This document shows positions 10,499 to 21,460 of a DNA stretch of 64,000 nt, piece after piece (positions within the stretch are counted from its first letter, which is position 1; each line of letters opens with the position of its first letter). The stretch comes from Sesamum alatum (Eukaryota; Streptophyta; Magnoliopsida; Lamiales; Pedaliaceae). Position numbers and translations under genes: made by a program. A model generated the notes under the pieces. The model was given only the letters and a program-made list of their open reading frames with translations. It made no database searches and was not told where the DNA came from. The stretch is from the NCBI GenBank assembly GCA_034509735.1, contig JACGWO010000013.1, positions 13,164,136 to 13,228,135 of the forward strand, given 5' to 3'.

Positions 10499-11352
10499 GG
10501 GAAAATCTCATTTTTGGTCCTTTATATTATGTCATGTTCATTTTTAGTCCTGATCATTACGTAAAATCTCACTTTTGGTCCTTTATCTTGCATTTTGTCC
10601 CATTTTGGTCCTCTGTTAACTTTTCTAACGGAATGGCCACGTGAATATCAGGTGGCCGTTAAATCTCTGTAGTGGAGGGATAAATTGACTGAGTTAGAGG
10701 CATAAACGACAGAATGCACAAAAAAAGGGGCAAAATCAAAGAATTAGTCCTCAACACCATTCCACATCTTCCTTCCACAACCACGCGATTTGATCGTCCA
10801 AGTCTAAGATAATGGTGTCAACAAGCGATACAAGTTCAACAAAATCACCTATGATGTGTTATTATCGTAAGACCGCGTATATGAGAACCTCGTGGACGAA
10901 CTCGAATCCCGAAAGAAGGTTTCATGGGTGTTATGATATTGCTAATGGATGTGGGTTTTTTGCGTGGGATGAAAATCATTGAAGTTGGGGTCGCGTAAGC
11001 TCATTGTCGTTGATTCCTTGCTTCTTCTCCGCTTCTACGATCCAGAGGTGATTTAAAAAAAAAAAAAAAGGGTTGAGAAGGGGATTCTGCCAGGAGGTGG
11101 GTGGAGGAATAAGTTTGGGGATGAAATTGGGGTTCTATTTTTTCCCCAAATACGCGAATTCAACAACCAAAGTCAGCTACTACAGAGATTCAACGGCCAC
11201 GTGATATTCACGTGGCCATTCCGTTAAAAAAGTTAACGGAGGATAAAAAATGAGATAAATGCAAGATAAAGGACCAAAAGTGAGATTTACGTAATGATTA
11301 GGACTAAAAATGAACAGAGCCTAAAATAAAGGACCAAAAATGAGATTTTCCC
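10499..11352 (+). mobile_element. MULE-type element with long TIRs and perfect 9-bp target duplication, carrying a GRF ORF
   Basis: The element starts GGGAAAATCTCATTTTTGG at 10499 and ends with its complement at 11352. The TIRs are about 175 bp and roughly 90% identical by eye. A perfect 9-bp duplication TTATTTTTT flanks it (10490-10498 and 11353-11361), the size expected of Mutator-like transposition. Each TIR holds two direct copies of an AAATCTCA...TTTGGTCCTTTAT block, which could be transposase binding sites, and ends inward with a palindromic GGCCACGTGAATATCA region. A 56-codon GRF-type ORF sits between the TIRs. It is inserted downstream of the PMD gene of element A. Confidence 0.9.
10812..10982 (+). 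CDS. Small GRF-type zinc-finger ORF (56 aa) carried by the MULE-type element
   Basis: A continuous ORF from ATG at 10812 to TGA at 10982 encodes a 56-residue protein. Residues 25-53 read RTSWTNSNPERRFHGC then YDIANGCGFFAWDE. This is the GRF zinc-finger signature (R-T-S-W-T, N-P-x-R-R-F-x-G-C, C-G-F-F-x-W). The metal ligands would be C16, C40 and C47, while the position expected to hold the second cysteine is Y18. The protein would therefore have lost one ligand. The frame is open, unlike the two related remnants at 1300 and 3815. GRF domains are nucleic-acid-binding zinc fingers; the role of a free-standing one inside a TIR element is unknown. Whether it is expressed cannot be judged from sequence. 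Confidence 0.65.
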   Translation: MVSTSDTSSTKSPMMCYYRKTAYMRTSWTNSNPERRFHGCYDIANGCGFFAWDENH

Positions 11353-11361
11353 TTATTTTTT

Positions 11362-11463
11362 CATCTTTTGTTCTACTTCGTGAACTTTGATGTTTCCTTT
11401 TGATGTTACATAATAGAAACTTCTTTCATTTCTATCTTGCAATCTTTGAGCATGGTTGAATAT
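11362..11463. other. remaining spacer of element A between MULE insertion and solo LTR
   Basis: AT-rich 3' spacer of element A that continues at 13403 on the other side of the solo LTR. No coding signal. Confidence 0.5.
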
Positions 11464-13402
11464 TGAAAGCAAGCGTGGATCGTCCCGGGAGGGAGCGCGA
11501 TGAATTAAAAACATGAAAATAAAACATGCTTAAAGGGAAAGTAAATACACGTTCAAGGGATGTTCCCTTGAACATCCCGGGTGTTCGGTGTATCTCATGA
11601 TCAAAGTAAACATGCAATATCATGGTGGCCATAGGGTGGAAACGAAAAGGGAGCGTGAGACGTACCCGTTGTCATTTTCTTCAAACTGCGACATGCGTTG
11701 TTCCATGTTTTGCCACCAAGATTCCAAAATAGGAACCCTCTAAGTTGTCCAGCCAATCCACCGGATCTTGATCCCCCGTGCTAGCAAGAAATCAAGAAGA
11801 ATTATATAGAATAACAAATCGACCTAGCGTTATTAATTAACATGATCGCTTTGCCTATAGCCCTCTTGTATCAAAAGAAGGAACTAGAACAATTCTTGGA
11901 GAGAAGAAGGGGAGGGGGTTGACCGAGTGAGAGGGAGAGAGTGATGGCCGAGTGGTGTGTGTGTGCATGCTAGAGATTCAACACCTTGAGGTGTGTGCTT
12001 CTATGATTATTTATAGAAGAGGACTTCTCCTAGTCCTCTTCAAACTCTCATATAGAACCCTAGGTCGACTAGGACTTTGACCTAGTCAACTTAGGAAACG
12101 ACCAAGTCAAACTTGATCTTGGCCATTGATCTGTCCATTCAATCTCATCCGTTCATCTCTTAGATGGAATATTTAAATCTAGTTTAAAATAATCCCTAAG
12201 GCTTTAAATTATTAAATAATTATTTTAAGCCTATCTCCTCAAATTAATAAATCCAATTTATTAGTTTATTCTATTTTATCCACTTAATGAATTAACAATC
12301 CAAGAGAAGTGAACCAAGTTAATCTAATTAAATTGTGCTACCTCCCGAAATTAATTCCAAATTAGTTCCTCCGCTACCGATGGATTGTGTGTGACTCTTT
12401 AGGTTCACCCTCAGCTAGACTTGGCCGACTTTCCAGTCATCCTATACTGGAAAATCGTCCGTCACCATGGCTGGCCGTCTAGCAATAGTCCATGGCACTA
12501 GAGACTAGGCGAATATTTATGGCGTGAACATTTAGGCTCTTTAGTACGTTTGTCCTTCCATCTTCCACCTCACGGCTATAGTCTAGGGTATGTCAATCGG
12601 TGTCAGTCCCCATTCTCGACTACAGCCTTGGCTCGTCCATACCAAACATCATAGGGATCTTATCCTATTGTTCAGTTATTGTGGCCACAAATTTACTGAA
12701 GGATGAGTTTTAGAGTATAAGTGAGACATTACCGTGAATCCCGTTGACAGGAGAGGGATTCTATATTAGGACATACTGTCCACACTACACACTTTGATTG
12801 CACTAGGTAGGGCTTATGATAGCTTAGTCTCTTGACCTGGTAGCCTCTTGCCAAATCTAAGATACAGCCACGGTGTGTATGTGACCACAATAGTCCATCA
12901 AGTCTGAGGAGCAAAGCTCGTGCTACCGGAATCGGGAATTCGAGTCATACCGACCACCCCACTCAAGGTTTTCCATATGACGATTCCCGAGTCACCTCAG
13001 TCTGCTGGCACCAAGCTAGCTAACCCACTAATATTGTATGGATGACCTTCGTCACTTGTCAATGAAACGCGACTGCAATCGCTTAGTGCAAGTCTCAAAT
13101 GGACTCTCGATACCCTATCTCGAGGTCCTTCGACTTCGAATATATCGGACCGATCCACAGAAACTGATTCCATGACCTGCCCTCCTATGCGTAATCCAAT
13201 TTCTTGGATTGTGATTTTGGTCTGAGGGTTTTGTTTGTGCATTGAACAATTTGCAATATAAGGTAGTTAAGTGAACACAAACAATGAATAAACGCCAAAC
13301 ATGAATATCACTTTTATTCATGAACTTTATGTAAACACCAAATTGTCAGAAATGGGTTACATAAGCCTAACAGGATTTGCTTCATGGTCACCTATTCTAA
13401 CA
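11464..13402 (-). mobile_element. Solo LTR of a Copia family (related to G1/G2), TSD AATAT
   Basis: On the minus strand it begins TGTTAGAATAGGTGACC and ends GCTTTCA. It aligns with the 2-kb LTRs of the Copia elements at 19529 and 32595 but is clearly diverged. A perfect 5-bp duplication AATAT (11459-11463 and 13403-13407) flanks a single 1939-bp LTR with no internal region, the mark of LTR-LTR recombination. A minus-strand TATA box (TATAAATA, near 12008-12015) and a cluster of GACTAGG / CCTAGTCAA motifs upstream of it (12060-12112) are retained. Confidence 0.9.
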
Positions 13403-13849
13403 AATATTTTCCATTTTTACGATGTCATATGAGAAATAAAGTTCCTATAAATGTTATGACTGCACTTAGAAATATCTGAGCTGCTTACGTACTTCATCAA
13501 GAGAATCAAGTCAATACGTAGTTCAAGGGAATAAAATATTTGTTTGGAGAGGCAAGGGCCGGTCATAGTTTATACTCATGTCGGCCAAGAGTTTTTGCTT
13601 TTTTCCCTCATTTGGTTTTTGACTTTTTTTTGTATTCATTTTTTTTTCTTTTTTTTTTCATTCTTCTTTTTTTTTTCCTTTCTATTTTTTTAGGCGTAGT
13701 ATCGTTTCAATAACTTTCCATTCATGGGGCCTATCATCAAGCTGTCTTCAACATCCTCTTCTTCACCTCATAATTTTTCAATTAAAGCAATCTGGTAAGC
13801 TTGGATAATGTCTTCTTGCACCACTGTTAATAGAATTAGATGATGCTAT
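13403..13849 (-). pseudogene. Internally deleted gag/pol stub and 3' spacer of Gypsy element A
   Basis: On the minus strand, 13849-13751 aligns with the acidic linker of element B near 17848-17950 (GCATCATCTAATT..., GAAGAAGAGGATGTTGAAGA). It then jumps at about 13744-13750 straight to sequence matching the end of B's integrase ORF (near 31450-31510: GATAGGCCC..., AAAGTT..., TACGCCT). The region between, corresponding to protease-RT-RNase H-integrase, is missing. The junction carries TGAAGAC, present at both donor positions. The rest (13403-13600) is untranslated spacer with a purine-rich tract. Confidence 0.65.
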
Positions 13850-14761
13850 TGTAGCCAAATGATTTTTTGCACCCAATCAAATGATGACAAGTGGAAAATA
13901 TATATTATTTATCAATTATAATATTTTTCTATTTATATTTTGGAATATACTAAATTAATTTCAAATATAAATAGTTAATTTAATTGATATTTTGATATAT
14001 ATTTCGTCATCAAATCAACAGCCGACAAGTGTCAAACTGAGGTGTTTCGGCCAATCAAATCAAGACAAATATTTCTTATATCATCTCTTTGAAAAATACA
14101 AAAATTAAGGAGATAATATCGATATTGACCAATCATGTCTTCCCAAATATTTAATGAATTTATCTTTTTAAATTAAAATAAAGAGATAATTCAAAAAAGG
14201 TATTCAAGTTCACCACAACTCTACCTCTTTAATAGCTATATAAAGGGGTTTTCGGGGCTCATTCAACGGACACACATACAATTGAAGATACAAGAAAGAA
14301 GCATTTAAGATATCCCAAAATCCTCTCAAGCACAAATCGAGGAAGATCCACGACGTTCAAGGTAAGATTCAAGGCGTTCATCGCGAAAATCATCCAAAGT
14401 CGGCGTTTAATTCGAGAATAAGTCTAAAGACTGGCGAATAAACGTTATCAAGACGAAAGTCCACCTTCGCAGAAAATCAAAGTCTCAAATCCACGAAGAA
14501 ATATTTCAAATTCAAGTCAGATATTCCAAATTTTTAGCGTTTAATCTGGGAACAAGTCAACGAGCCCTGAATTAATGTTATTCAAAGTCAAAGTGAACGT
14601 CAAAGGAGATCAAACGTCGAGTTTCACCTCCGAAGTTGCCGAAGTCAAAGATCGCGTTCTTGAAGAGAAGAATAAGAGGTTTCAAGTAGAGATTTGACAC
14701 CCACAAATACTCAAATTAAATTCAAAGAATTTATTTGTAATAGTCAGAAAGTCTGTTTACA
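13850..14761 (+). mobile_element. 5' LTR of Gypsy element B
   Basis: It begins TGTAGCCAAATG and ends TCTGTTTACA. It is the counterpart of the inverted LTR at 4396-5341 and is followed by a primer-site-like stretch. A TATA box lies at 14237-14244. Its left boundary coincides with the end of the inverted stub of element A. Confidence 0.75.
14237..14244 (+). promoter_or_regulatory. TATA box of Gypsy B LTR
   Basis: TATATAAA followed by a GGGG-containing start region. The inverted LTR at 4396-5341 has the same arrangement (TTTATATA near 4949). Confidence 0.6.
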
Positions 14762-14785
14762 AATTTTTGCATGCCCAGTGGGACC
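14762..14785 (+). other. Probable primer-binding region of Gypsy B
   Basis: The sequence just after the LTR contains GCATGCCCAGTGGGACC, of the kind that follows the 5' LTR in many plant Tat/Athila-like Gypsy elements. I cannot name the priming tRNA from this alone. Confidence 0.45.
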
Positions 14786-14819
14786 TCTCATCTCTTCCCT
14801 TCAACAAAGTCCGAAGTAT

Positions 14820-16339
14820 TTTGATGGACACTCAAGAAAAGCTGTGAAGACGGTGAATTCCAAACTTGCGACATCGAAGTATTCAAATTCAAGTACCAAG
14901 AGTCTCGTTGTTACTACGAAGAGCATGTTGAAGAAACTTAAAGAATCTTTCCAGATGACTCCTCCAATTGGGTCTGCTCAGAAAGACATCTTCGTACCTA
15001 GCCATGCAAGTGAAAATGACGAAGATAAATCTCTTCCGTCCTCTCCTCGCTCCGTGTCTGGATACTCCTTTACAATGAACGTGGTTCTGGTTATGGTGAC
15101 GAATACTACAACCTTAGAAAAGCAAATTGCAAGTCTGACCAAAGCCATCGAAGGACTCATAAAGCATGTCCAGGAGCAAGATGCCCAAATGCTAGGTTGA
15201 TCAACAAGCCAGATAATGTTGACACAAGCCAGATTAGGGGGAAACAAGTCGAGACTCATGATCTAGCAGAAGTATCCACAAAGCAGTACTATATCAAGAA
15301 AGATAAACCTGCAAAAGAGCTTCAAGTCTAATCCGATGGACAGATTCTTGTCGACCAACTCAAAGAATTCATCGAAGGAACCACCATGATCATGATTAAG
15401 GGAAGCTCAAGGTCATCCTTTACTTACTCCAATCCTGAAACTCCAACAATTGATAGCTTGAAGATGTCGATAGGCTACCAACCACCAAAGTTTCAATAAT
15501 TTGACGACAAAGGCAATCCTAAGCAGCACGTCGCTCACTTCATTGAAACATGCAACAACGCTGGAACATATAGGTATCACCTAGTCAAACAGTTTGTCCA
15601 ATCACTAAAAGGCAACCCATTTAATTGGTATACTGATTGGGAGGCCTGTTCAATTGATCGATGGGAACAACTAGAGCAAGAATTTCTCAATCGATTCTAT
15701 AACACTAGGCCGCACTAGGTGGACTGTCAGCATGATTGAGCTTACAAATTCCCGCCAGTAGAACGATGAGCGGGTCAATGATTATATCAATGGATGGAGG
15801 AATCTAAGCCTTAATTGCAAAGATCGATTATCTGAAGCTTCCGCCATTAAGATGTGTATCCAATGGATGCATTGGGGTCTTTGACATATTCTCCAAGGAA
15901 TCCTATCCAGATCATTCAAAGATTTGGCCACTTGAGCAGATGATATAGAGTTAAGTATGACAATAAGTGGAGTGGAAGGACCACCTGTCCAAGAACCCCG
16001 CAGAACCAAGGAAAGGCAAGAAATCAAGAAAGGGGGCAATTTTTTTTCGAAAACTCCAAGCAAGGAATGAATGACAGTGAATGGAGCACCATGCAAGCTT
16101 AGGAGCGCAAAAAACGACAACGTTACCCCTAAGAATAACGCTCCTTACGAGAAACTGTAAAGAAAATTAACTTTGAAGGAAATGCAAGCAAAGCAGTATC
16201 CTTTCCTTGATTCTGATGTCATTTGTCGGAGGCAAAGCGACCTAAAGAAGCCGAACCAATAGATGACCCAAAGTACTAAAAATATCATCGTTTAATTGGG
16301 CATTCGATACAAGATTGCTTCGTATTCAAGGAAAAGGTT
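14820..16339 (+). pseudogene. gag of Gypsy element B (broken)
   Basis: Fragments in several frames are recognisable. ASLTKAIEGLIKHVQEQDAQ (near 15130-15190) is a coiled N-terminal segment. Later pieces include GYQPPKF, HVAHFIETCNNAGTY and FNWYTDWE (15475-15660), the core of the Gag domain, and a decayed zinc-knuckle-like block YHRLIGHSIQDCFVFKEK (about 16285-16335) whose first Cys codon is replaced by a stop. Several frameshifts and stops separate the pieces. Gag would form the particle. Confidence 0.7.
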
Positions 16340-17028
16340 ATGCAGCTAGCTCGCCAAGGTAAAATCTCTCTTGGAGAAAATACCGTAGCAGCAAATGTTA
16401 CCATGATCAAGTGTGGGTCCTTTGATGATGACAAAGCTTTATGCAATACCACACATGAGAAGGATATTATGATAAATGAGGATGCGTTGTTCGAAAAGGA
16501 AGATTCCTCTGATATTAATCACTGCATGGCCACCATTACTTTCACTGACAAAGATGTGCTTCTTGGTTCTAAGCCTCATAACTGCCCCTTGTTCGTCACT
16601 GGATATGCACATGAACAAAAGGTGAACATAATATTGATCGATGGAGGCTCTGTAGTCAATATCTTACATTACGAACCTTGAAAGAATTAGGGATCCCAAG
16701 GGACGAACTCTCAAACAACCGCCTCATGATTCAAGGCTTCAATGAAGGAAGACAAAGGGCTGTCGGCATTATAAGGATGGAATTTTTGATGGACGATAGG
16801 GCATCAACCGCACTATTTCATATTATAGATGCCAAAACTTCTTATAACATGCTTCTTGGCCGCCCTTGGTTGCATGAAAATTCTATGGTCCCCGCAAAAT
16901 GGAATCAATTCTTCAAATACTACCACAATGGTGTAGTGAAAAAGGTATTCGATGATACCAAGCCTTTTACCGAAGCTGAGTCACACGTTGTCGACGCCAA
17001 GTACTATGTCGAAACTGCCAAAAGATGA
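16340..17028 (+). pseudogene. Aspartic protease region of Gypsy element B (two ORF pieces)
   Basis: The first ORF (16340-16681) contains NIILIDGGSVVNIL, the protease active site with the catalytic Asp retained as D-G-G-S. The second piece, in another frame (16678-17028), begins with the conserved K-E-L-G-I-P segment and contains YNMLLGRPWLHEN, the C-terminal flap region typical of Gypsy proteases. A frameshift at about 16675 separates them. Confidence 0.75.
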
Positions 17029-18142
17029 AAAGAGATTTCGCCCTCAGAAAAACCAAAGTCCCATGGCGATTGAAATGTGAGGAGAAATGAGCTACCCACT
17101 ATTGAGGCTGAATTTTCAAAAAGCTTGACTCTACCATTGACTCAGATCAACGTGAAGCAACTATTGAAGCTGCCACTTAAAGGATTTGTGCCCTCAACCC
17201 AAGAAGAAGAAAAGGAAAATGAGACATTGGCCATAGAAGGAGAAGGATATGATCCATAACCTTCAAGTTGCATGTTAAAGCCGGGTATAATCCACAAGAA
17301 AGGCTAGCCCTCGGAAAACTTCCTCCAAAAGCTGTGAATAAGCAGCTCTATGGACTCAACGCCATCCAAGTAATGTTAAAGGAAAAGGGGCATGCAATCC
17401 CATATTCTCGTGTCGGTCTTGGCTTTACCCTTCCTAAGCTTATCTTTATCACCATTAAAAAGGCCTGCAACAACCATGTTAGTGAAAGTTTTTCTTCAAC
17501 TGAAGATGACCAAAGGGAATAAAATCCACGAGAGTTTGTCTTCAATAGACTTGGCCCACATAAAAGAATGATGCATAGAAAGACCAACAGTCAATCTATC
17601 TTTGATGGACTCGGTCCACACAGAAGGATAGAGTATCAAAACAAAGGTGTATCAAAGGTAGCGGTGCAATTAAAGAAAGACATCACGTCCTCATATACAC
17701 AAAAGCTCAGACGTTTGATTCTTTCCAGAATGAGACGCCACACAACTCTAAACATATCATGTGGCAAAGTCTTGAAGGTTAAAGCACAAACTATGGTCTT
17801 CACGCATGCTCAACTTGATGACGAGGATGACAGAGAAAGTGTAGCATCATCTAATTATATTAATAGCAATGCTGAAGAAGATATCGACCAAGCTCATCAC
17901 ATCAACGTAGTTGATTATGAGGAGGTTGAAGAAGAAGATGTTGAAGATGCTCCTCTAGACTTGAGAAATGCATTAAAACCACTATTGATGAGTTGAAAGA
18001 AGTTAATCTAGGTGATGTCGAGGATCCTCGACCAATTTACACAAGTGCCTCTCTAACCCTGGAAGAAGATGAGGGTTATGTCACGCTACTTCATGAGTAT
18101 AAAGACTTGTTTGCATGGTCCTATAAAGAAATGCAAAAGTAG
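17029..18142 (+). pseudogene. Protease-RT linker of Gypsy element B
   Basis: Two open stretches (17268-17522 and 17568-17996) encode a low-complexity, charged linker between protease and RT. The acidic end (DYEEVEEEDVEDAPLDLRN) is the piece also found, inverted, in the stub of element A at 13751-13849. A nearly repeated 'CCGGAAGAAGATGAGGGTTA' block occurs at 18058 (as a variant) and 18151. Confidence 0.6.
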
Positions 18143-19528
18143 TTGTACACCCCGGAAGAAGATGAGGGTTATCGTAATCCAAAAGTAGTTGTGCACCACC
18201 TATCGGTAAAGAAAGGGGCTCGTCCGGTCAAACAAGCCCAACGGAGATTCCGACCTGAGCTAATCCCACTGATTGAAGGTGAAGTAAACAAACTCATTGA
18301 ATTTGGTTTCATTCGAGAAGTCAAGTATCCAACGTGGATTTTCAGTATTGTCCCTGTGAGAAAAAAGAATGGGTATATTCGAATATGCGTCGATTTTAGA
18401 GACTTGAATGACGCATGCGCCAAGGATGACTTCCCATTACCCATTGCTGAATTAATGATAGATGCTACTAGGGGTCATGAAGCCTTATCTTTCATGGATG
18501 GGTCATCTGGATATAATCAAATATGTATGGCACCGGCAGACGAGGAATTGACAACATTTCGCACTCCTAATGGCATATACTGCTACAAAGTCATGCCTTT
18601 TGTATTGAAGAATGTTGACACTACATATCAAAGAGCACTGCAAAAGATCTTCGACGATATTCTCCAAAAGAATATAGAATGCTATGTTGATGACCTGGTC
18701 GTGAAGTCAATGAAACGAGGGGATCATCTCGATGACTTGAGGAAGGTCTTCGAACGTTTGAGGAGATACCAACTAAGAATGACCTTTCCAAATGTGCGTA
18801 TGGAGTGACATTCGGAAAGTTTCCTGGGTTCATCATCTGCCAACGGGGTATAGAAATTGAGCAAGCTAAGATCAATACTATTTTAAGAATACCGGAACCT
18901 TGAAACATCTATGAGCTCAGGAGCTTGCAAGGAAAACTCGCATATCTTTGGAGATTTATTTCAAATCTAGCAAGCCATTATCAACCATTCAGTCGTCTCA
19001 TGAAGAAAAATGTACCCGTCGAGTGGGATGAATCTTGTGATAAAGAATTTAGAAATATAAAGTCCTACTTAATGAAACCTCGTATGTTGGTTGCACCCGT
19101 TCCCAGACGCCCCTTAATCTTGTACGTCGCTGCTGAAGAGAGCTCTCTAGGAATCTTACTTGCCAGAAAAACGATGAGGGAAAGGAGAATGCTTTATACT
19201 ATTTAAGCATAACTATGACACCAAATGAGCTAAAGTATTCACCCATCGAAAAGCTATGTTTAGCACTCATCATCACAATCCAGAAGTTGAAGCATTACTT
19301 CTAATTGCAAGTTGTTTAGCTAATCTCAAAAGCAAATCCTCTTAAATATGTTATGGACAATCAAGTTCTTTCTGATGGACTCGCAAGATACCTTCAACTG
19401 CAATAATTCAAAATCACATACATCCCTGAAAAGTCCATGAAAGGACAAGTTTTAGTGGGCTTTTTAGCTGATCACACCATGCCCGCTGAGTAGGAGTTGT
19501 CTGACGATTTGCCTGATGAAGACGTTCT
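18143..19528 (+). pseudogene. Reverse transcriptase and first RNase H of Gypsy element B, interrupted by Copia G1
   Basis: RT occupies 18143-18808: ICVDFRDLNDAC, then FMDGSSGYNQI, MPFVLKNVDTTYQ (an altered M-P-F-G-L-K-N-A block) and CYVDDLVVKS, with the Y-V-D-D catalytic box intact. After a frameshift the thumb and RNase H follow in pieces (GKFLGFIICQRGIE, then LQGKLAYLWRFISNLA and RRPLILYVAAEESSLG). At least four stops occur between 18808 and 19510. At 19529 the element is cut by Copia G1, with the target GTTCT duplicated at 29723-29727. Confidence 0.8.
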
Positions 19529-21444
19529 TGAAAGAAATCCGGTGGATCGTCCCGGGAATTGCGCGAATGCGGAAGCGCGGTAAAAATAAACATATTAAAA
19601 TAAAAGGCATGCTTTTAATTTAAAGAACACGCTCAAGGGGTGTGCCCTTGAGGTTCCCGGGCGTTCGGTGTATCTCATGATCATAAAACAATAAAAGAAA
19701 TCATGGAGGCCATAGAGTTGAAAAATAAAGAGGGACGAAAATCTTAAACGAGACCTACCCGTTGTCGTTTTCGTCTTCAACTGCTACTCGCGTTGTTCCC
19801 CGTTTTGCACCAAGACCTCGTTCTTGAGATCCTCCAAATCGTGACACACGATCCACCCACGTATCTTGCACGTCGTGCTAGCAACGAACAAGTGTATAAT
19901 TTATGGAGTGGACGAATCAACAACGCGTTATCAATTAACGGTATCAATTCGTCTAAGTTCTAATGTTCCAAGAACAAAAAGAACTAAAATGTATTTTCTT
20001 GCTAGAGAAAGAGAGAGGGGCGGACGAGAGATAGGAGAGGGGAGAGTGTGTGTTTTTCAAGAATCATCAAAAACATAAATGTTGGAAGCTAGAGGTTTAT
20101 ATAGAGGAAGAGTTTAATCCTCTTTAAACTCAAACTCTAAGTAACCTAATTTGACTAGGATTTTGACCTAGTCAAAGTCCTAGTCAAACTAGTGTTTGAC
20201 CTAGTCAAAGGAATCCTAGCCTTCCATCTCCCCTTTCCATCTCGACCGTTTTAATATTATAATTTATTCTTAAGCCTATTAAATCATCCCTTTTAATAAA
20301 TCCTATTTATTAATTTAATTCCTTTTATCAAATAGAAGGAATTAATTTCTCCAAGAAAATATAGGACCCGATTAAATCTAATTTAATCATTCCTTTACTC
20401 CAATATTTAATTCCAAATTAAATACTAAGTGTGTGTGGATAGTGTGTGACTCTTTAGGTTCACCATTCAGCTAGACTTGGTCGGATTCCTAGAATCCGTC
20501 CGTTACCATGGGTGGCCATCTAGCAACGGTCCATGGCACTAGAGACTAGGTGAAATATTCGGGGATGAACATTTAGGCTCTAACAGTACACTTGTCCTTC
20601 TGTCTTCGGTCTCATCACTTAGGGTCTAGGGCACGGAAAATGCAGGTACCCATTTTGGACCTAAGTGTCGGTCTGTCCTCACTAAACGCCGCAAGGGAAA
20701 CCTTTTCCCTTCTGTTTAGTTACTGTGGCCACAGATTTCAGGGACAAGACACAGAGCATATATGAGACTCAACTGTGAACACCTTTTGACAGGAGACAGA
20801 TCCTTTCTTGGAAACTACTGTCACTTTGTACACCCGAGCTGCACTAGACATGGCTTATGACTACTCAAGAGTATTTTGGCAATCTCTCACCATATCTAAG
20901 ATACAGACCTGATGCACAGGTAAACTCAGCAGTTCCTCAAGTCAAAGGACTTGGCCTGTACCGTTGGAACCGGGAATACACGTCATACCTTGCTGACCAT
21001 ACTCAAGGTCCTCCGTAAGACGGTTCCCGCGAGTCACCTCAGTCAGCTGCTTCCTAGCACGCTGACCCACTAACACTGCTTAGACGACCTTCGTCACCCG
21101 TCGATGAAATACGACAGCAGATGCTTAGTGCAAGTCTCAAATGGAATCCCGGTACCCATTTTCGGGATTCCTTGACTTGGAGATTTCCGGACTGATTCGG
21201 TAAGACTGATTTCATGGACCTACCTCCAAGCGTAGTCCCAGTCCCCGAAATCGTTTCTCAGTCCGTGGGCTTTGTTTGCGTAGTGAACAGAAATGTAAAT
21301 GCAGATAAGTGAACATAAACAAAGTATTGCCATATGAATTTTCACTTCTTTATTCATAAATATTTTATCAAATACCAAAGAATTGTCTAGACATAGGTTA
21401 CATATTCCTGCCAAAATTGGCTTACATGGTCACCTATTCTAGCA
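19529..21444 (-). repeat. 3' LTR of Copia G1
   Basis: 1916 bp, minus strand TGCTAGAATAGG...CTTTCA. The usual TGTT start is mutated to TGCT. It lacks about 84 bp of AT-rich sequence present in the other LTR. Confidence 0.95.
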
Positions 21445-21456
21445 ATCTCGCACTTG
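21445..21456 (-). other. Polypurine tract of Copia G1
   Basis: Minus strand CAAGTGCGAGAT. G2 has CAAGTGGGAGAT at the same place, so one purine has mutated to C. Confidence 0.7.
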
Positions 21457-21460
21457 ACCT

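Larger units (their letters stand above)
4396..13849 (-). mobile_element. Gypsy element A (Tat-type), minus strand, 3' half only
   Basis: Read on the minus strand, the order is: a deleted gag/pol stub (13849-13600), a spacer, an antisense PMD gene (plus strand, 6880-10450), a polypurine tract (5343-5358) and an LTR (5341-4396). Its LTR, integrase tail and PMD gene are all related to those of element B (13850 onward), so A and B are one family. The 5' LTR and most of pol are missing. A ends exactly where B's 5' LTR begins, giving a head-to-head pair. It contains later insertions at 7181-8047, 10499-11352 and 11464-13402. Confidence 0.7.
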
